Source: Archilochus colubris (taxonomy: Eukaryota > Chordata > Aves > Apodiformes > Trochilidae). From it: a DNA stretch of 64,000 nt. The DNA lies in the NCBI GenBank assembly GCA_023079485.1, contig CM041084.1, forward strand, positions 21,666,609 through 21,730,608, read 5' to 3'. A model generated the notes under the pieces. It did not search any database and was not told the origin of the DNA. It worked only from the letters and a program-made list of their open reading frames with translations. The position numbers and the translations under genes are program-made. Positions 27,366-41,029 of the stretch are shown here, piece by piece; positions within the stretch are counted from its first letter, which is position 1, and each line of letters starts with the position of its first letter.

Positions 27366-27940
27366 TGTCATGATTTAACCCCAGCTGATGCACTACACAG
27401 CTGCTTGCTTATTCCCAGCAGGTTGGGTGAGGAAGAGAATTGCAAAGGTAAAAGTGAGAAAACTCATGGGTTGAGATAAAGACCTTAATTGGTAAAGCTA
27501 AAATTTCACACACAAGCAAAGCAAATTAAGGAATTCATTCACTACTTCCTATCAGTAGACAGTTTAGGCATCTCTAGGGAAGCAGATCTCCATCACACAT
27601 AACCATTACTTGGGAAGACAAAATGCTGTAACTCCAACCATTCCTCCCCTTCCGTTTTCTTCCCTCAGCTTTTTGTTGCTGAAGATGACATCATATGGTA
27701 TGGAATATTCCTTTAGTCAGTTAGTTCCAGCTCTATCCCCTCCCAACTTCTTGTGTACCCCTAGACTGCTCGCTGGTTGGGTGTTGTGAGCACTAAAGGC
27801 CTTAATGCTGTGCAGGCACTGCTCAGCAGTAAAGAAACAATTACATATTATCAACAATATTTTCAGTACAAGTCCAAAATGTAGCCCTGTATCAGCTACT
27901 GTGAAGAGAATTAACTCTATCTCATCCAAAACCAACAACA
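27366..27940 (-). mobile_element. Solo LTR, same avian ERV family as 6240-6787 (copy 2, inverted)
   Basis: On the plus strand it starts TGTCATGATTTAACCCCAGC and ends ATCCAAAACCAACAACA, that is TG...CA termini. Blocks shared in inverted order with the copy at 6240 include AAAACTCATGGGTTGAGATA, ACTTGGGAAGACAAA, GACATCATATGGTATGGAAT and TGCTCAGCAGTAAAGAAA. Flanking CTATG (left) and TCATG (right) are at best an imperfect target duplication. No internal retroviral genes adjoin, so it is a solo LTR. The open frame at 27986-27717 is inside the LTR and is not a gene. Confidence 0.82.
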
Positions 27941-30900
27941 TCATGGAATTCATTGTAGGTGTTGTGTGTATTTGCAGCAAGTGCAAATATATGTGTGTTC
28001 CCTGAGGAGATCTAAGCTAAGCCACCATTGCAGGTCATACCAAGAGAAAAGAGACACCTTATTCTGCTGATGGAAAAATCAACATGATGGAAATTTCCTT
28101 CATCATTCCTTCACAATAGGAGTCCTCGCCTGTGCCTAGGCTGCTTCATTATGGTTGTCCTTGGAACACTCCTTGAAATAAATGAGTGTGAGTTGGAAAA
28201 GAGATTGACAACTCTGATTATGTTAATTATTTAAATTAATGATCTGTGTGGCTGAAACATAGGCCAGCAGCATTTCTGGCTATCTGTGGATATCATGGCT
28301 ACCTATGGAGAGCTTAAGCAATATTTTCCTTCTCTTTACATTTTTTTAAAGTAATTTTAAAATAGCTGTTCTCCAATTAATATTCAATTCTGGCTCATAG
28401 TAATAGAATACAGTAACTTTACTTGCCTTTTAAGGCCACTAGCATATATATTGCTAAACCAAGGAGACCATCCTGGTGACCACCGATGAGCACTGAAAAA
28501 TGTGAATCACCTCTCTTGCAGCTGTCCAGCAACTAAGTAAAGTTTTGGTGGGATTTAGCAGTAAGAAAATGTACAAGACTTGGAATGCAAACTATATTCT
28601 TGCTTTAGACAGAAATTGAGTTATTAAATATTTATGCAAACATAATAAATTGGCAAGTGGATGAAAACACTGCTACAACTTCATCTCTTTCATATATCAT
28701 CTTCCTGAAAAAAAGTACTTGCTACTAAAATAGAATTCAAGCTCTGATATATAATCTTCATATCAGTGGCTACTTGCCATTATTCTATGTCCATCCAAAT
28801 TTAGGTAAGAAGAAACAAATTAATACTATTTCTGAATAGAAAATGGAAGACATCTTTACATTATTGTATAAGTATTCTGGAAGCACGAAGCTCTTGTTAG
28901 CAGGGGATTAAAGTCCAATTTGTATTTTCAACCTGCTAACTTAGGTCAATGACATATCCTGCAGCCTTCTGAAAACAGTAGAATTCTTGTATATTTTTAA
29001 CTGAGTATGAAATCAGCAGTCTTCCCCAGTATCACCTATTAATACTTAGCATTCTTCTTTATGATTGTTACACCACTGAGTAATTCTCACAATAACTCTG
29101 AAGGAAACATTATCTTGTCTTTTTTTAGTGGTTTAGAAAGTAATGCAGAGAGGTTGCTGAATGTCACATAAGAGATGTATCAAGAAAAAGTTAGAGTAAG
29201 GATGAATTATTTGAATGGGATTCTTGTTCAACTATATGACTTTATTAAAACCAGTGGAGCATAAGACTATAAGAAAAGTAGGGCATGATTTACCACTCTT
29301 CATTGATGTATATACACACACACTTTGGGTTATATCATGAAGACTGCTTCATTTGCTGGCTACACAATTAATAGCAAGCTGTAGACTATAAAGTGATTGT
29401 TCAGCACTTAGACATTCCAAAAAGCTCCATCCAAAGAAAAATGGTGTCATTGATTCTGCATGGACTAGACAGTAGAATAATTTAGCCATCAATGCTTCAA
29501 GTGTATAAACCTTGACAGATTCAAGTTTTGGGTAATAAATAGAAAGCTGCTTACGTAAGTGATTCACAACAGGAATGTAAGTACTGTTTAGATAAAAAGA
29601 GGCAGTCTGGGATTAAAAATGTTTAGATAAGCAGTAATATGTTTACTTCAAATGGAATGAAGTAGGAAAGGACTATAATAATCTAAATTAATTGAGAAAC
29701 ACACAGATAATGAAGCTCTTACTAATACTTCAGGAAAAAATGTAATTGGTGTCTTTTAAGATTCAGGGAAAAAAAAGAAAAAAAAACAAAGAGAGAGAGA
29801 GCAGAGATTTGAAGTAGCCATTTCATGGAAAGCAAAACAAAGAAGCTTTGTTCAGCTCAGCTCACCTTGTATTTTGACATTCACCAGGAACTCTAAATAA
29901 GAACCAAACCTTAAAAAATGTTCCTCAAAATATATGCTGCATTGAGGAAAACAAATCAAACTTTCAAGCTAAAATTTATCCATGTAATCTACAGAAATAA
30001 TTACTATTTCTAATATATGGGCCTAATTTACAAAGAATTATGACTCTTTTGGGATAGTAGATAATGTCTCCAGCCAGAGTAATAGGAGAACTAATGGTGA
30101 TATTATATATTCAAGGCTTTTGTAAGAATTTGTTGTCATACCTGACAATACTTAAGAGGTGAAAGTTTCTGCGGAAACTCTGATTCCATTGACCTCCTTT
30201 CAGTGGGGCAAAACTTCACTTTCCATGTGAACCCTGAGAGCAGCTCTAATTATGGACCACTAGAACAGAGAAGAGTTAGAGGCAGGGTGGACGGGCTAGA
30301 GAAGCTGAGGGTGGATGTATATGTAATTTCACCAGTTACAAACTGAAGGTCTGCATATATTGCCAAGACTTGATTTATAGCTTCAAAATTTCCATTATGA
30401 AGATAAAATACACTGTAAATCTGCACTAAGCTATTGATTACTGTTATATGTCAGGAACCTCGTTGTGTGTTTTATACCTGAATTGTCTTGCTAAGATATT
30501 GATCTCACTCACTCACTGATCACCGTGAGAAAGACTGCTTGTAAAAATCATGTCAGGATTAGGGTATGTTCTTACTGCAGACTTCACTTGGGTTCTTCTG
30601 CTTTGGAAAACCTCTCATGTTAAACTAACTCAAACAAGAATAATCAGCATGTGGAACACTATTCAAGCTGGTTTGTCTACACCCTCTGTTCTTGTTTGAG
30701 TGCTAAAGCAAAATCTCTAGAGGTGTAGTGCCAGAAAATTCTTTGCAGTCCTTGAATTTTCTTATATGTGGAGGCATGGGGGAGGATATCTTTATTCTTT
30801 CTGAGCACAGCAACATGATGATGATGGGAAAACATTTTAGGATTGGGACCCTTGAGCAGTTCTAGCCCATATCCACACTGAGGAACAGCTGGTGAGTCAC

Positions 30901-32424
30901 GCTAACTGTGGTTTGTACCTATAAAGGGCTTCATGTGCAGATGGAACTCACATTGGGAACAATACTTGAATTACAGTTTAAATAAAATTCAGAATGTATA
31001 CAAGGTTTTAAGGATATGTCTATATTGTTAATGCTGCAAAGAAGCATAAGAATTAGCTCAACCATTATAAGTAGCATAACTGCATTTATATGGTTCTCCT
31101 TGGCTCTGTTTTCAGAGTGTATTTATGTCAGAACAGCAGCCTTAGAGCTAGGCTGAATATTTCAATTTGACACGACATAGTGCAACTGTGCAATGAGGAC
31201 AATCCCTACACAGAATAATTAGAAAATGCCTACAGAACTTTTTTTTTTTTTTTTTTTTGGTGGAGGGGGCAATAAATGCTAAGTAATCTTTATTAATAAT
31301 AAAAAACCTGTGTAAACTGAGAGAACAGATGAACTGGAGAACATTTCATTACTGTAATCATCATCTCTTAGTGACAGCTGACCTGCTTCTCCACTTCTTT
31401 GCGTCTTGAAAAGTCACTAACACTTCTGCAAAGAAAGCATAATGTTCTGAAAGGCTGTATTTTACATCCACTGTGCTCAGCTGAAAATTACTTTATGAGA
31501 TCTAAGGTAGTGAAGGATTGGACCCAGATGAAACTATGAGTAGTTAAGGCTCATATTTCTACATGACTTGTGATGAAAGAGAAGAAGGTGCAGTATCTCC
31601 AGAGACCTTAGGGAATGTTCAGGGAGTGCTATAATTAATAACTAATAGTTCCATTTGACAACTCTTAATCTCATTTTCTCAGTCTTACATCCTACAGATT
31701 GTTTATAAATTAGATTGGTGGTCATAGTAACTACTGCCCTGGGTCTGCAAAATGAAGTGAGCCTAAAATGACTTCTACTTTTCACAGCAGGGTCTGTTGA
31801 GTGCATCATCCTTCTCAGGAGGATAAAACAGGTACCGCAATGTCTACTTTGGGGCAAACCATTTCCTTTTCATACAATTTTAGTAAATGAACTGTGGAAG
31901 ACTCTCTAAGTTTAAGAAGGACAATACTTCACTGATAGTGAAGCTTTTTTCAGCTACAGCTTGTATCAAAGCTCCTCTGCAGGTGACATGGACTAGGCAG
32001 CCTGTCTGCATAGTTGCAACACAAACAAGTAGCTCTGGTGTCTGGATGTGGTTTGGGTCTTCTGTACCCTCTTCTTCACCTTGTATTAAAACATCTTCAG
32101 GTCTGTGGAGCAAAGGAGTCTTTATGTCTCTTCACAACAGAAATGGCACTGAGAATGAGACTTCTGTGCAAGTTGTTAACATGAGATGTAATTTATCTTT
32201 CTGTTCTTAAAAGTGGCTTCATCATGGAGAAGCAAAGTTTTGGACAGTTCCATGCATTGACAGGGAGGAAAGATGCTTGTACTGCATATTCAGTGACCAA
32301 ATTAAAGCTGGAGTTAATACCTTTATCTTAGAGGATACTTTATCTCAGAGGAGTAAATTCAGAAAGAACTTGTAGTTAGCAAAATACATAAATAATATGC
32401 CAACATGAATTTTGGAAAAAAAAA
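27941..32424. other. Intergenic, no gene recognised
   Basis: AT-rich DNA. Overlapping small frames at 31880-32210 (77 codons minus, 107 codons plus) have no recognisable motif. There is a run of 20 T at about 31239-31258. I see no RNA gene. Confidence 0.6.
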
Positions 32425-33378
32425 AAGAAGACCCAGGAAACTGAGGCAATTCATTCTCTTCTCTGTGCCTGGCAAGATCACAGAGCAGATCCTCCTGAAG
32501 GCTCTGCTAAAGCACGCAGGTAACAAAGGGGTGATTGGTGACATCCGATATGGCTTCACTAAGGGCAAGTCCTGCCAGATCAGTCTGATTGCCTTTTACA
32601 ATGGGGTCACAGCCTCAGTAGACAAAGGCAGGTGAAAAGCTGTCATCTACCTGGACCTGTGTAAAGCATTTGAAACTGCCACAAACATTCTAGTCTCTAA
32701 ACTGGAATGATATGGATTTGATAGATGGACAACTTGTTGGATAAGAAACTGTCTGGATGGTTGCACCCAAAGAATGTGCAAATGAAAATGCAGTTCAGTG
32801 TTCAAATGAAAATGTATGTTGAGTGATGTTGTTCCTCAAGGGTTGGTACTTGGACCAGCGCTATTTAACATCTTTGTCAATGATATGGAGAGCAGAATCA
32901 AGTGCACCCTCAGCAAGATTGCTGATGACACCAAACCATGTAGTCAAGTCAACACACTGGAGGGAAGGATGCCATCCAGAGGGACCTTCGCAGGCTTGAG
33001 CAGTGAGCTCATGTAAAGTGCATGAAGTTCCACAAGGCCAAGTTCAAGATTCTGAATCTGGGTCAAGGCAATCCCATGCACTAATACAGTCTAGGAGGTG
33101 AAAGGATTGATGGCAGCCCTGAGGAGAAGGACTTGGGGATGATGATGGACTCACTATGAACTGTTGATATGTGTTTGCAGCCCAGAAAGCCAACCATGTC
33201 CTGGGCTGCATTAAAAGAAACGTTGCCAGCAGGTCAAGGTAGATGATTCTTTCCCTCTGTTGTGCTCTTGTAAGACCCCAGATGGAGTACTGTATACAGT
33301 TCTGGAGTCCCCAATATAAGAATAGAGCTCCTTGTGTATGTCCAGAGGAGAGGCATAAAAATTATCAGTGGGATGGAA
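32425..33378 (+). mobile_element. CR1 LINE pol remnant, left part
   Basis: This is degraded CR1 reverse transcriptase. Frame pieces read [18 protein letters not shown] and [18 protein letters not shown] near 32460-32610. Further on LGPALFNIFVNDME and the catalytic-motif relative IADD (32918-32929) appear, followed by nucleotide matches to the pol C-terminal region. Stops and frame changes make it inactive. It is interrupted at 33378/33379 by an LTR and resumes at 33680. Together the two parts make about 1.4 kb of one CR1 insertion, 5'-truncated within the RT domain. Confidence 0.93.
33373..33378 (+). repeat. Target-site duplication ATGGAA (left)
   Basis: It matches 33674-33679 exactly. Removing the LTR and one copy restores a continuous CR1 sequence, which shows the insertion point precisely. 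Confidence 0.93.
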
Positions 33379-33673
33379 TGTCGTAGAATGCTCTTGAATG
33401 TTCCCGAAAGGTAGGGGGTGTGAACCCTTTGCCATGCCCAACCCCATGTTTGAGGGGCCAATGAGATCGGCCCACAATCCTGTGCTACCTGCACCAGGGA
33501 TTCGCTGTGCTACAGGTAAACACACCGGGTGTCCAATAAAACGTTATGTTGATGTTTGGTGATGGGGGTGTGGTCACAGAAACACTATATAAGAAAAAGT
33601 TACTGCGCAATAAAGAAGAAGCTTGTTTATCAACCATATTGGTTGCACTAGTTTTCCTCGCCGTTTCCCAACA
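33379..33673 (+). mobile_element. Solo LTR, alpharetrovirus-like, nested in CR1
   Basis: The 295-base element starts TGTCGTAGAATG and ends CGTTTCCCAACA (TG...CA). It is flanked by a perfect 6-bp duplication ATGGAA at 33373-33378 and 33674-33679. A TATA box TATATAAG lies at 33586-33593, and AATAAA at 33609-33614 only about 15 bases later, so the R region is short as in avian leukosis-type alpharetroviruses. The 3' part includes 'atattggttgcactag', reminiscent of U5 in that group. No internal genes remain. The six-base duplication and layout support class II/alpharetrovirus-like origin; family naming would need a repeat library. Intact duplication implies a comparatively recent insertion. Confidence 0.9.
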
Positions 33674-33679
33674 ATGGAA
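33674..33679 (+). repeat. Target-site duplication ATGGAA (right)
   Basis: Right copy of the six-base duplication that flanks the solo LTR. Confidence 0.93.
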
Positions 33680-34113
33680 CACTTGTGCTATGAAGACAGG
33701 CTGAGGAAGCTGGGATTGTTCTGCCTAGAGAGGAGGAAGCTCTGAGGTGACCTTATAGCAGCCTTCCAATATCTGAAAGGAGCCTAAAAGAAAGTTGAGG
33801 TAGAACTTTTTGCATGGGTGTGCAGCAAGAGGGCAAAGGGTAGTGGTTTAAAACTTGAAGAGGGGAGATTTAGGTTAGATTAGATTAGAAGGAAGATTTA
33901 GATTAGAAGGAAATTCTTTACTATGAGGGTGGTGAGACACTGGAACACGTTGCCTAGGGAAATTGTGGCCCATCCCTGGAAGTATTCAAGGCCAGGTTGG
34001 ATGGGGCCTTAAGCAACATGGTCTAGTGGGAAGTGTTCTTGACTGTGGCAAGGGAGTTGGAACTAGATGATTTTTAAGGTCCCTTCCAACCCTAGCCATT
34101 CTATGATTCTGTG
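33680..34113 (+). mobile_element. CR1 LINE remnant, right part with 3' end
   Basis: It continues the CR1 after the LTR with CTATGAAGACAGGCTGAGGA, GACACTGGAACACG, CAAGGCCAGGTTGGATGGGG and the terminus AACCCTAGCCATTCTATG then ATTCTGTGA. Small internal duplications of GATTTAG/GATTAGAAGG occur at 33866-33912. The plus orientation and the order agree with the left part. Confidence 0.95.
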
Positions 34114-35079
34114 AATAAATTTCAGGCCAGCCTACAACTGTAACTTGTAGGAGGAAATAATCATATAAGCTCATTTTTTCCCACCAGATTTACAGTGGCT
34201 GACTTTTTTCAGTATGGTATTGTGTAATTTTTCAAAAGCCACTTTCCAATATGAATTCAGGGAAGTTTCCCACAGGTTAACTGTTGCTCTCAGTCCCCAG
34301 AATCTGATTTGTACTCTGTTTAATTTACAGTCCACAATACCCTTTGACAAGGAGTCCCACAGCTCAGCCACATATGACACTGAGAGCCACGTCCTTTTAT
34401 TTATCCCACACCTAGGTTTTTAATTTGACCCCCATCCCCTAGTGCAAAACACTATTATGGTTAACATAAGAATGATCTTAATATGTTGCTTCCAGATTTG
34501 GTTATTTCAGGTTTAGATATTCCAGATTGTTTTATCTCTCACATTATGTATTTATTAGTAAAATAGATCCAACCATTCTTACATATGGGTATATATGCAC
34601 ACGTATCATCAAATTTTATGTTTGAGGCATTCTATACAAGACTGACAACACTATTTTACATATACTACCAAAAAATGACAGCGGGTTTATCATGACCTTT
34701 TTATCTATACAATTTGGTGGCTTGTGTGAGATTTTCTTTTTAATTTACTTTATGTTCACAGAGATAGCTCTTGAAAGGCTAAAATATGAATGAGTGTGGC
34801 TTATCAGTTCCATTCAGTAAATATCTGAAAACATGGGCTTTTACAGGATTAAATGGGAAAATTAAAATAATTCTTATCTACAGTTTAAAGTAATCTACTT
34901 AGAAGAAATGAAAGATCTGCAGGTGACTACTAAGGCCGTGTGATTTATTGATTTATTTTTATCGACTTAGTAAGTAACAGAGCAGAGACAATACTTGTGC
35001 CTTGATGAAAAGCAGCTGAGTATGCACAGCCGGGGTCCAGGTACATCGTGCCTGTCTCCTGCAAAAGGGGAAAAGAACA
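34114..35079. other. Spacer between CR1 and CpG island
   Basis: About 1 kb of AT-rich sequence with no gene or repeat that I recognise. It lies 1.2-2.2 kb upstream of the ZNF804B start codon, so it may hold proximal regulatory sites, but none can be called by eye. Confidence 0.6.
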
Positions 35080-36209
35080 ACCTGTTTCAACTGCTCCGCG
35101 GTGGAAGAATGTCATGCCTGTGATTCTGTATAAGTCATTTAGGTCGTAAACGGCAACACACCCCGAAATTCACGAGCTTTCACGGGTGACGATCGAGACA
35201 AGCACAGTCACAAGCTGGGGGTGCCCGGCCAGCCTGGCTAGCTGCATGCAGCCCTCGCAGCGGTCCTGGCCGAATTTGCGCTTCCAGCCCGAGACAGAAA
35301 CAGGTGCGGCAATTTTTCCCGTTAACCAGGCACCACGACCTGCTGCGTGGGGATGGTGCCCCTTCACACAGCCGCGGGAGGGTGTTCCCCATCCCTGAAG
35401 CGGGGAACGGCTGCAGCCCCTGCCCGGGAACAGCCTGCGGGACAGCGGAGGGGAAGGGATGCAGGGAGAGATGGAAGAGCAGCCAGGGGCAGGCGGGAAA
35501 GTTGGGCAAAGAGGAGGAGGAGGAGGGCGGCCAGCGCGCCCCGCCGCTGTCCCCCCCTTCGCCTGCCCGCTCCGCCTGGGGCTGCCGGCCACTGCCTGTT
35601 CCCCTTGCCCACTGGGCGAGCGGCAACGTCGTCCCGCACGCCGCCCCCCGAGGCCGCTCCCGCTCCGGCCCTACCCCTCCTCCGCCCCCCTCCCAATACG
35701 CACCGCCCCCCCTCACACCCCCCGGCGGAGGTGAGGTGAGGCGCGGCGAGGCGCGGTGGCGGCTGCAGCGGCGGCACAGGAGGACCGGGGCGGCGAGAGC
35801 TTTCCGCGGCGGCCGGCTGCATCTGCCACCCAGCCCGGCGCAGGGAAGAGGCATGGGGAGCAGCCGCCGATCGAGCTGCCGCGGAGAAACTCCCCTCCGG
35901 ATGTCGGCTGCCGGTGGCCTGGTCTAAGGAGGAGGGAGGAGGGAAGGGACTGTGGCAGCGGCGGACTGTGCAAGTTGCGGTCTGCCCTTCTTCTTCCCGG
36001 GCCCGTCTCCCACCCGCGGAGCAGCATGCGGACTGGCCTCCGCGCTCCCTCAGATGTGCTCTGGCTGCCGCCGCTGCTGCCGCCCTCAGTGCATCCTGCT
36101 GCTGGCAGCGCTAACCCGGGCGCTGGATGAGACGGGAGGGCGGGGGGGGGAGATCGCTGCTGCGGTTCCGCCCGCTCCTTCATGCGGGATTCTGCTCCGG
36201 CGGGGGTAG

Positions 36210-36506
<297 letters not shown>

Positions 36507-38792
36507 TGAGGGTGGGGGGTGTCTCTGACCCAGTGGGCTCATGGTGCCCGGGTCCCGCTCGGCGGGGCGGCCGGCGTGGGCGCCGCCTCGCCGGGCGGCT
36601 CGACAAAGTTTCAGCGCCGGCAGCCGTCTGCGTGGGGCCGAGGGGACGAGGGCGGGGAGACGGCGCTGGCTGGCCGCGGCGGGGCAGGGGGTTGACCTCC
36701 TGTGAAGGTGCGGTTCTCCGTGTGCCGCGATTCGGGCTCATGCTGAGGGAAGGGTTAATTTCTGACGCTCGCCAGAAAAGTTGGAGGCTGGTAGAGGGGA
36801 AAGCGCGGTGCCGGCTCCAGGTGTCGCGGTTTAGTACCTTGTCCACGGTTTTGACGCTGCGGAGGAAGGGGAGAGATTGACCTGTTTTCGGCAGAAAAAA
36901 AAAAAAAAATAAAAAGGGAAATGCGCGTTCGGCTTCGGCGTGTCGGGAATTACCTATCGAGACCGACATCTAGGGCAGAGCACGCGTGAAGTTTGGGAAG
37001 GTCCTGCAGAGATCAGAGATCCGTCGAGCTACCGCAGAGGGTCTCTGAGTAGCTAAAGGCGTTTCGTAGGGGAGAGTGGGTGCTGGGGCTGCGGGGCAGC
37101 CGGGGCGTTGTAGCCTTTCTGACTAGCGATGGTGGTAGTATAGTAACCGCTTCCCTAGCCTAGTTCAGCCGCAGCTGAACTTTTCCTAGGGATATGTTGG
37201 ATCTCCCTATGTTAATACTGAAGGGTACGGACCTGCCGTCCTCCGCACTGGACATGTGGACGTACTGGGCGTGCTTCCAGTCTCCCTTTGGAACTCCCTC
37301 TGGCTTCGAGTTGTGCCCCGTAACACACTTCTCAAATACCTTTTGGAAACTGCCTGTGATGCCAGAGTTTCTGCTTTCCGTTTCTTGACTTTTGAAGTCA
37401 GAAAATGACGAATATTTCATTATACTTTAAAGTCACCTGTGTTGTATGCTAGCGTACTCTGATACAGCACCTGCAGGTTCTTCCTTCTACTGCTGTGTCT
37501 TTCATGTACAATATAATGTAACTGCTCCTTAGATACCATCAATCAGAGGCTGGCTGAGCAGTGTTTATGTTCTCTGACCCGTGGAGCTGATTCACTCTTG
37601 TGTGTGGAACCTCCCAAAACAAAGGAGAGACTTATAACTGAGATATCTGTACAAAACTGTAGAGCTAAGAAGGATAAGAACTCAAAGACCTTAGGTGGCA
37701 AGAAGCTTGATTGTGAATACTTTCTATGTAGTAGAACTTAAACAACTGATACTCAAGTTGGGAAGTATCAAATACCGGAAGATATTACCCTCCAAATAGT
37801 GTTGTGCTCCAAATCCTTCACTTTCAAACTTCTTACCCTTTCTTTCTAGCTACCTACTGAGTATGCACACCACTCCTCTCACTCTAAATACTTAATGAGG
37901 TGAATGTCATGTCTGCCCCCATTTTTTAACAGAGTTCTGATGACAGCTCAGAGTAATATTTGTTTAAATACAAATATCAGAGAAAAAGGCCAGCAAATAA
38001 TAGTATTGATGATTCTTATTGCTTAAAAGATTTTGTTTTAAATTGAAACATATTAGTTTAAAGCTAACTATCTAGTGTTTAGGGGAAAAGGGAAAAAAAT
38101 TACTAGGACCTGAGGTATTTTATGTGGCTTGGGACAGCTTTTATAGGAAGGACTGAATTTTAGCAATCCTTAGCTTTCATTTTGAATTCTTGAGGGAAAG
38201 GATTCACTTCTTCACACAGTTTTTTTTTAAATTATTTTTTTTCCTATTGTATTTCCTTTTGCTTATTTTTGGTGGCCACTCTTTGAAGCCAGTCAGTCTT
38301 TTCAGGTGGTAAGTCCTGTGGAATCGGCATGATGTGCAGCTTATAGGAATAAAGGTATATGATAAATTGTTTTAGTAATGCTGAGTAATTGTAGTTGTTG
38401 AACTCTTTTATGTGTTTCATATTTAGCATTTACTACTAATTTGTTTGTGCTGTTTTCATATTTATGTATGGGAGTACTGATTTTAAGACTTTTCTAGAAT
38501 AAAAAGAGATGCTTTGTTGGCAAAGTAGCTAATAGTTTGCTATTAAATACTGAAAGCAGTAATTCTCTAGAGCAGTCTGTGTATAAACTTACAACTTTCC
38601 AGACCATATCCTTTCTTGCTTATGTGTGTGTGTATGAAGTTGGGAACAGTGAACAGCAAACAACACCACCTGGATACATTTTTACACTACGAATGCATTA
38701 GTCATGCATATTGAGATTTAGTGTTGACTTAAGTAGTAAAATTGTTTTAAGCAGGGAAAACAACCCCACACTGCAAATAAGGCCTCCAACTG

Positions 38793-38808
38793 TATTTATT
38801 TATTTATT
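38793..38808. repeat. TATT tetranucleotide tract
   Basis: Short run of TATT units, a small microsatellite in the intron. Confidence 0.8.
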
Positions 38809-41029
38809 GTAAGCTATGAGTTAAACTTGGGGCCACTTCTTAACAACAGTCTTAAGCAAGTAGCATTTATTTGTATTCCCTGTGCCCTGTTTGTGCTTTT
38901 ATTTAATACTACTTCATTATAACTTTGAAAGATACAGGTTGTCTCTGGCAGTAACTTTTAAAATGTCAACTTGGAAGCAGCCTTAAAGATTTGATTTTAT
39001 AGTTTGTACCATTAAACAATCTTGCATTTGTACACTATGATCTGCCTTATGCATGAGTCTACATAATCTTTAATGGATAACATGTACCTTTCTTTATTTA
39101 AAGTGTTCTGTACTAACAGACCATGAAATGTCAGTAGACTTAAGGCTATGCTTTAAGAAATGAGAACAGTGGTGAATATTTTAAATAGCTTTATCAAATT
39201 TCATGGCTATATGAACAAGGATTTTTCAGTCTGAATGTTTCTGTAGTATTTATTTAAAATACTTTGCTATTATTGTGTAAGAAACAATTCTGGTCCTTTG
39301 TTACCTGTGTGCAGAGATCTTTAGCTGTAGCAGTACTTAGAAGAACAAGATACTGGGGGCTCCAAAGACAATTCACTTCCCTTGTCCATATGAATGTGTG
39401 GTAATATTGTCATAAAATCCTTTAAAAATGCTACCTTTTCTTTGCCCACTTTCATACTTTGGGAAAGGTTCTGGCTATGAATTCTCTGAAGCTGGGATCT
39501 GAACTTCCAGGTAATAAACCTGAGTGGAGGAAGAAGCGATTACCAGTGAACTGTGTGTCAATTGTGATAGAGTTACACAGGGAAGGGAATGCTGAATGTG
39601 AGCACAGTTCCACCAAGATAAAGGACAGTTTGAAGGGAGATGTTTATTTTAGAGACCTGATTCTGTGCTTAAAGCTTTTTTATTTTATCTGGAAACTTAT
39701 GTTCATAAACATATTATGAGAAAGTTTTCTGTTTCTGAAAATTTCTATTTAATGAAATGCCTTATGATACAGAAATACTGCATATATGTCAGACTCATTA
39801 TACTGTCTACAGGATTTTTGAGTCCTCATGAGATTACATTGATCCATGTACTGTTTTTAGTTTTTGTAGTCATAAAAGATAGGCTTTGATGTTCACCTGC
39901 AGCCAAACCTGCTCAGAGGTTTACTGCCACTCCTTGCAGGCTTAGCAAAGCTGGCATTCAGCTTGAAACTTTCAAACAAACCTTGCAGGATACAGCAGAC
40001 AATGGTACTGGGAATTCAGCAGATGGCCCCCTTGCTTCTGAATAATTTCTGAGCTGGGGATGTTATTAGGGTGCACTGTTCTGCTTGTGGATTTTTAAGG
40101 TGACATATAAACAAAGTCTTGTTTACTACCTGTTATTTAAAAATCCCTTTGTATTTTGAAGGAAATAGAATCAAAAGACCCAGTACGTTAGCCAATTTCT
40201 GACTTGGCTAATTATTTGTCTTCCATTGTACCCTGCAGCTTCAGCTGAATACAGTATTTTTCGCATACTTCTCTAGGCTGTTTTTGTAATAAGGCTGTCA
40301 AGCATCTCCTCCATTGCACTTTGTGCTTGCCTAATTTCTTTGGGTTATGGGGGGTGGCAAGTGCCTTTTAGTTACACAGAGCTACATTTTAAAAAGCACA
40401 GCGCTCACTCCATGTCCAGAGGCTCCAGTAGTTCTAATAAGTACATTGCAGGTACTTGGAAATAATGACTGTTTTATTGATAGTGAGCCACAAGTATGCT
40501 GTTCCAGCACTAAAGCAAGTATAACCAGGAGTGAGTAGCATCTCCCTGTAGGAGATAATGCAGGGCACTTGGAAATATCTTGAGAAATTTAAGTGCATTT
40601 GGGGAATGAGTGACCATAAATGGAGATGAAGAGGGCCATGGCATGAACAGCTCTCTCAATCTGCCTGGTCCTAGCAGGGAAATGCTAGCACCACCAAGTC
40701 TGTCACAAAGAATGCCAGTTTTGTGTCTACTACCAGTGAGGTATGTGCCAAGCACAGTTGTGAGTAAGCAATTTAAAGGCCAGACATGGTGAATGTGTAC
40801 CATGTGAAATGTGGTATAGATGGAAGCAGGTTAGAAGGAGGATCCACCATATATCTGGGTGATGAGCTGGAAGACCAAATAACTAATGAAGTTCTGCTCA
40901 TTAGTCGTCCTTTACCACTGTGGCTGCATCCTCAGCAGCACTGAAGGCTCACCCTCAGGTCACTGATGGGTGAGCCCTGGACATTACCAAAGAGAACACA
41001 TGGCTGTAGAGAAACAAGATAAACCAGGT

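Noticed and set aside
31880..32210. Overlapping 77- and 107-codon frames
   Set aside because: No domain, both strands open together, no splice context; probably chance.
32405..33016. Two frames with reverse-transcriptase similarity as a functional gene
   Set aside because: They are pieces of a decayed CR1 with stops and frame changes and a lost 5' half.
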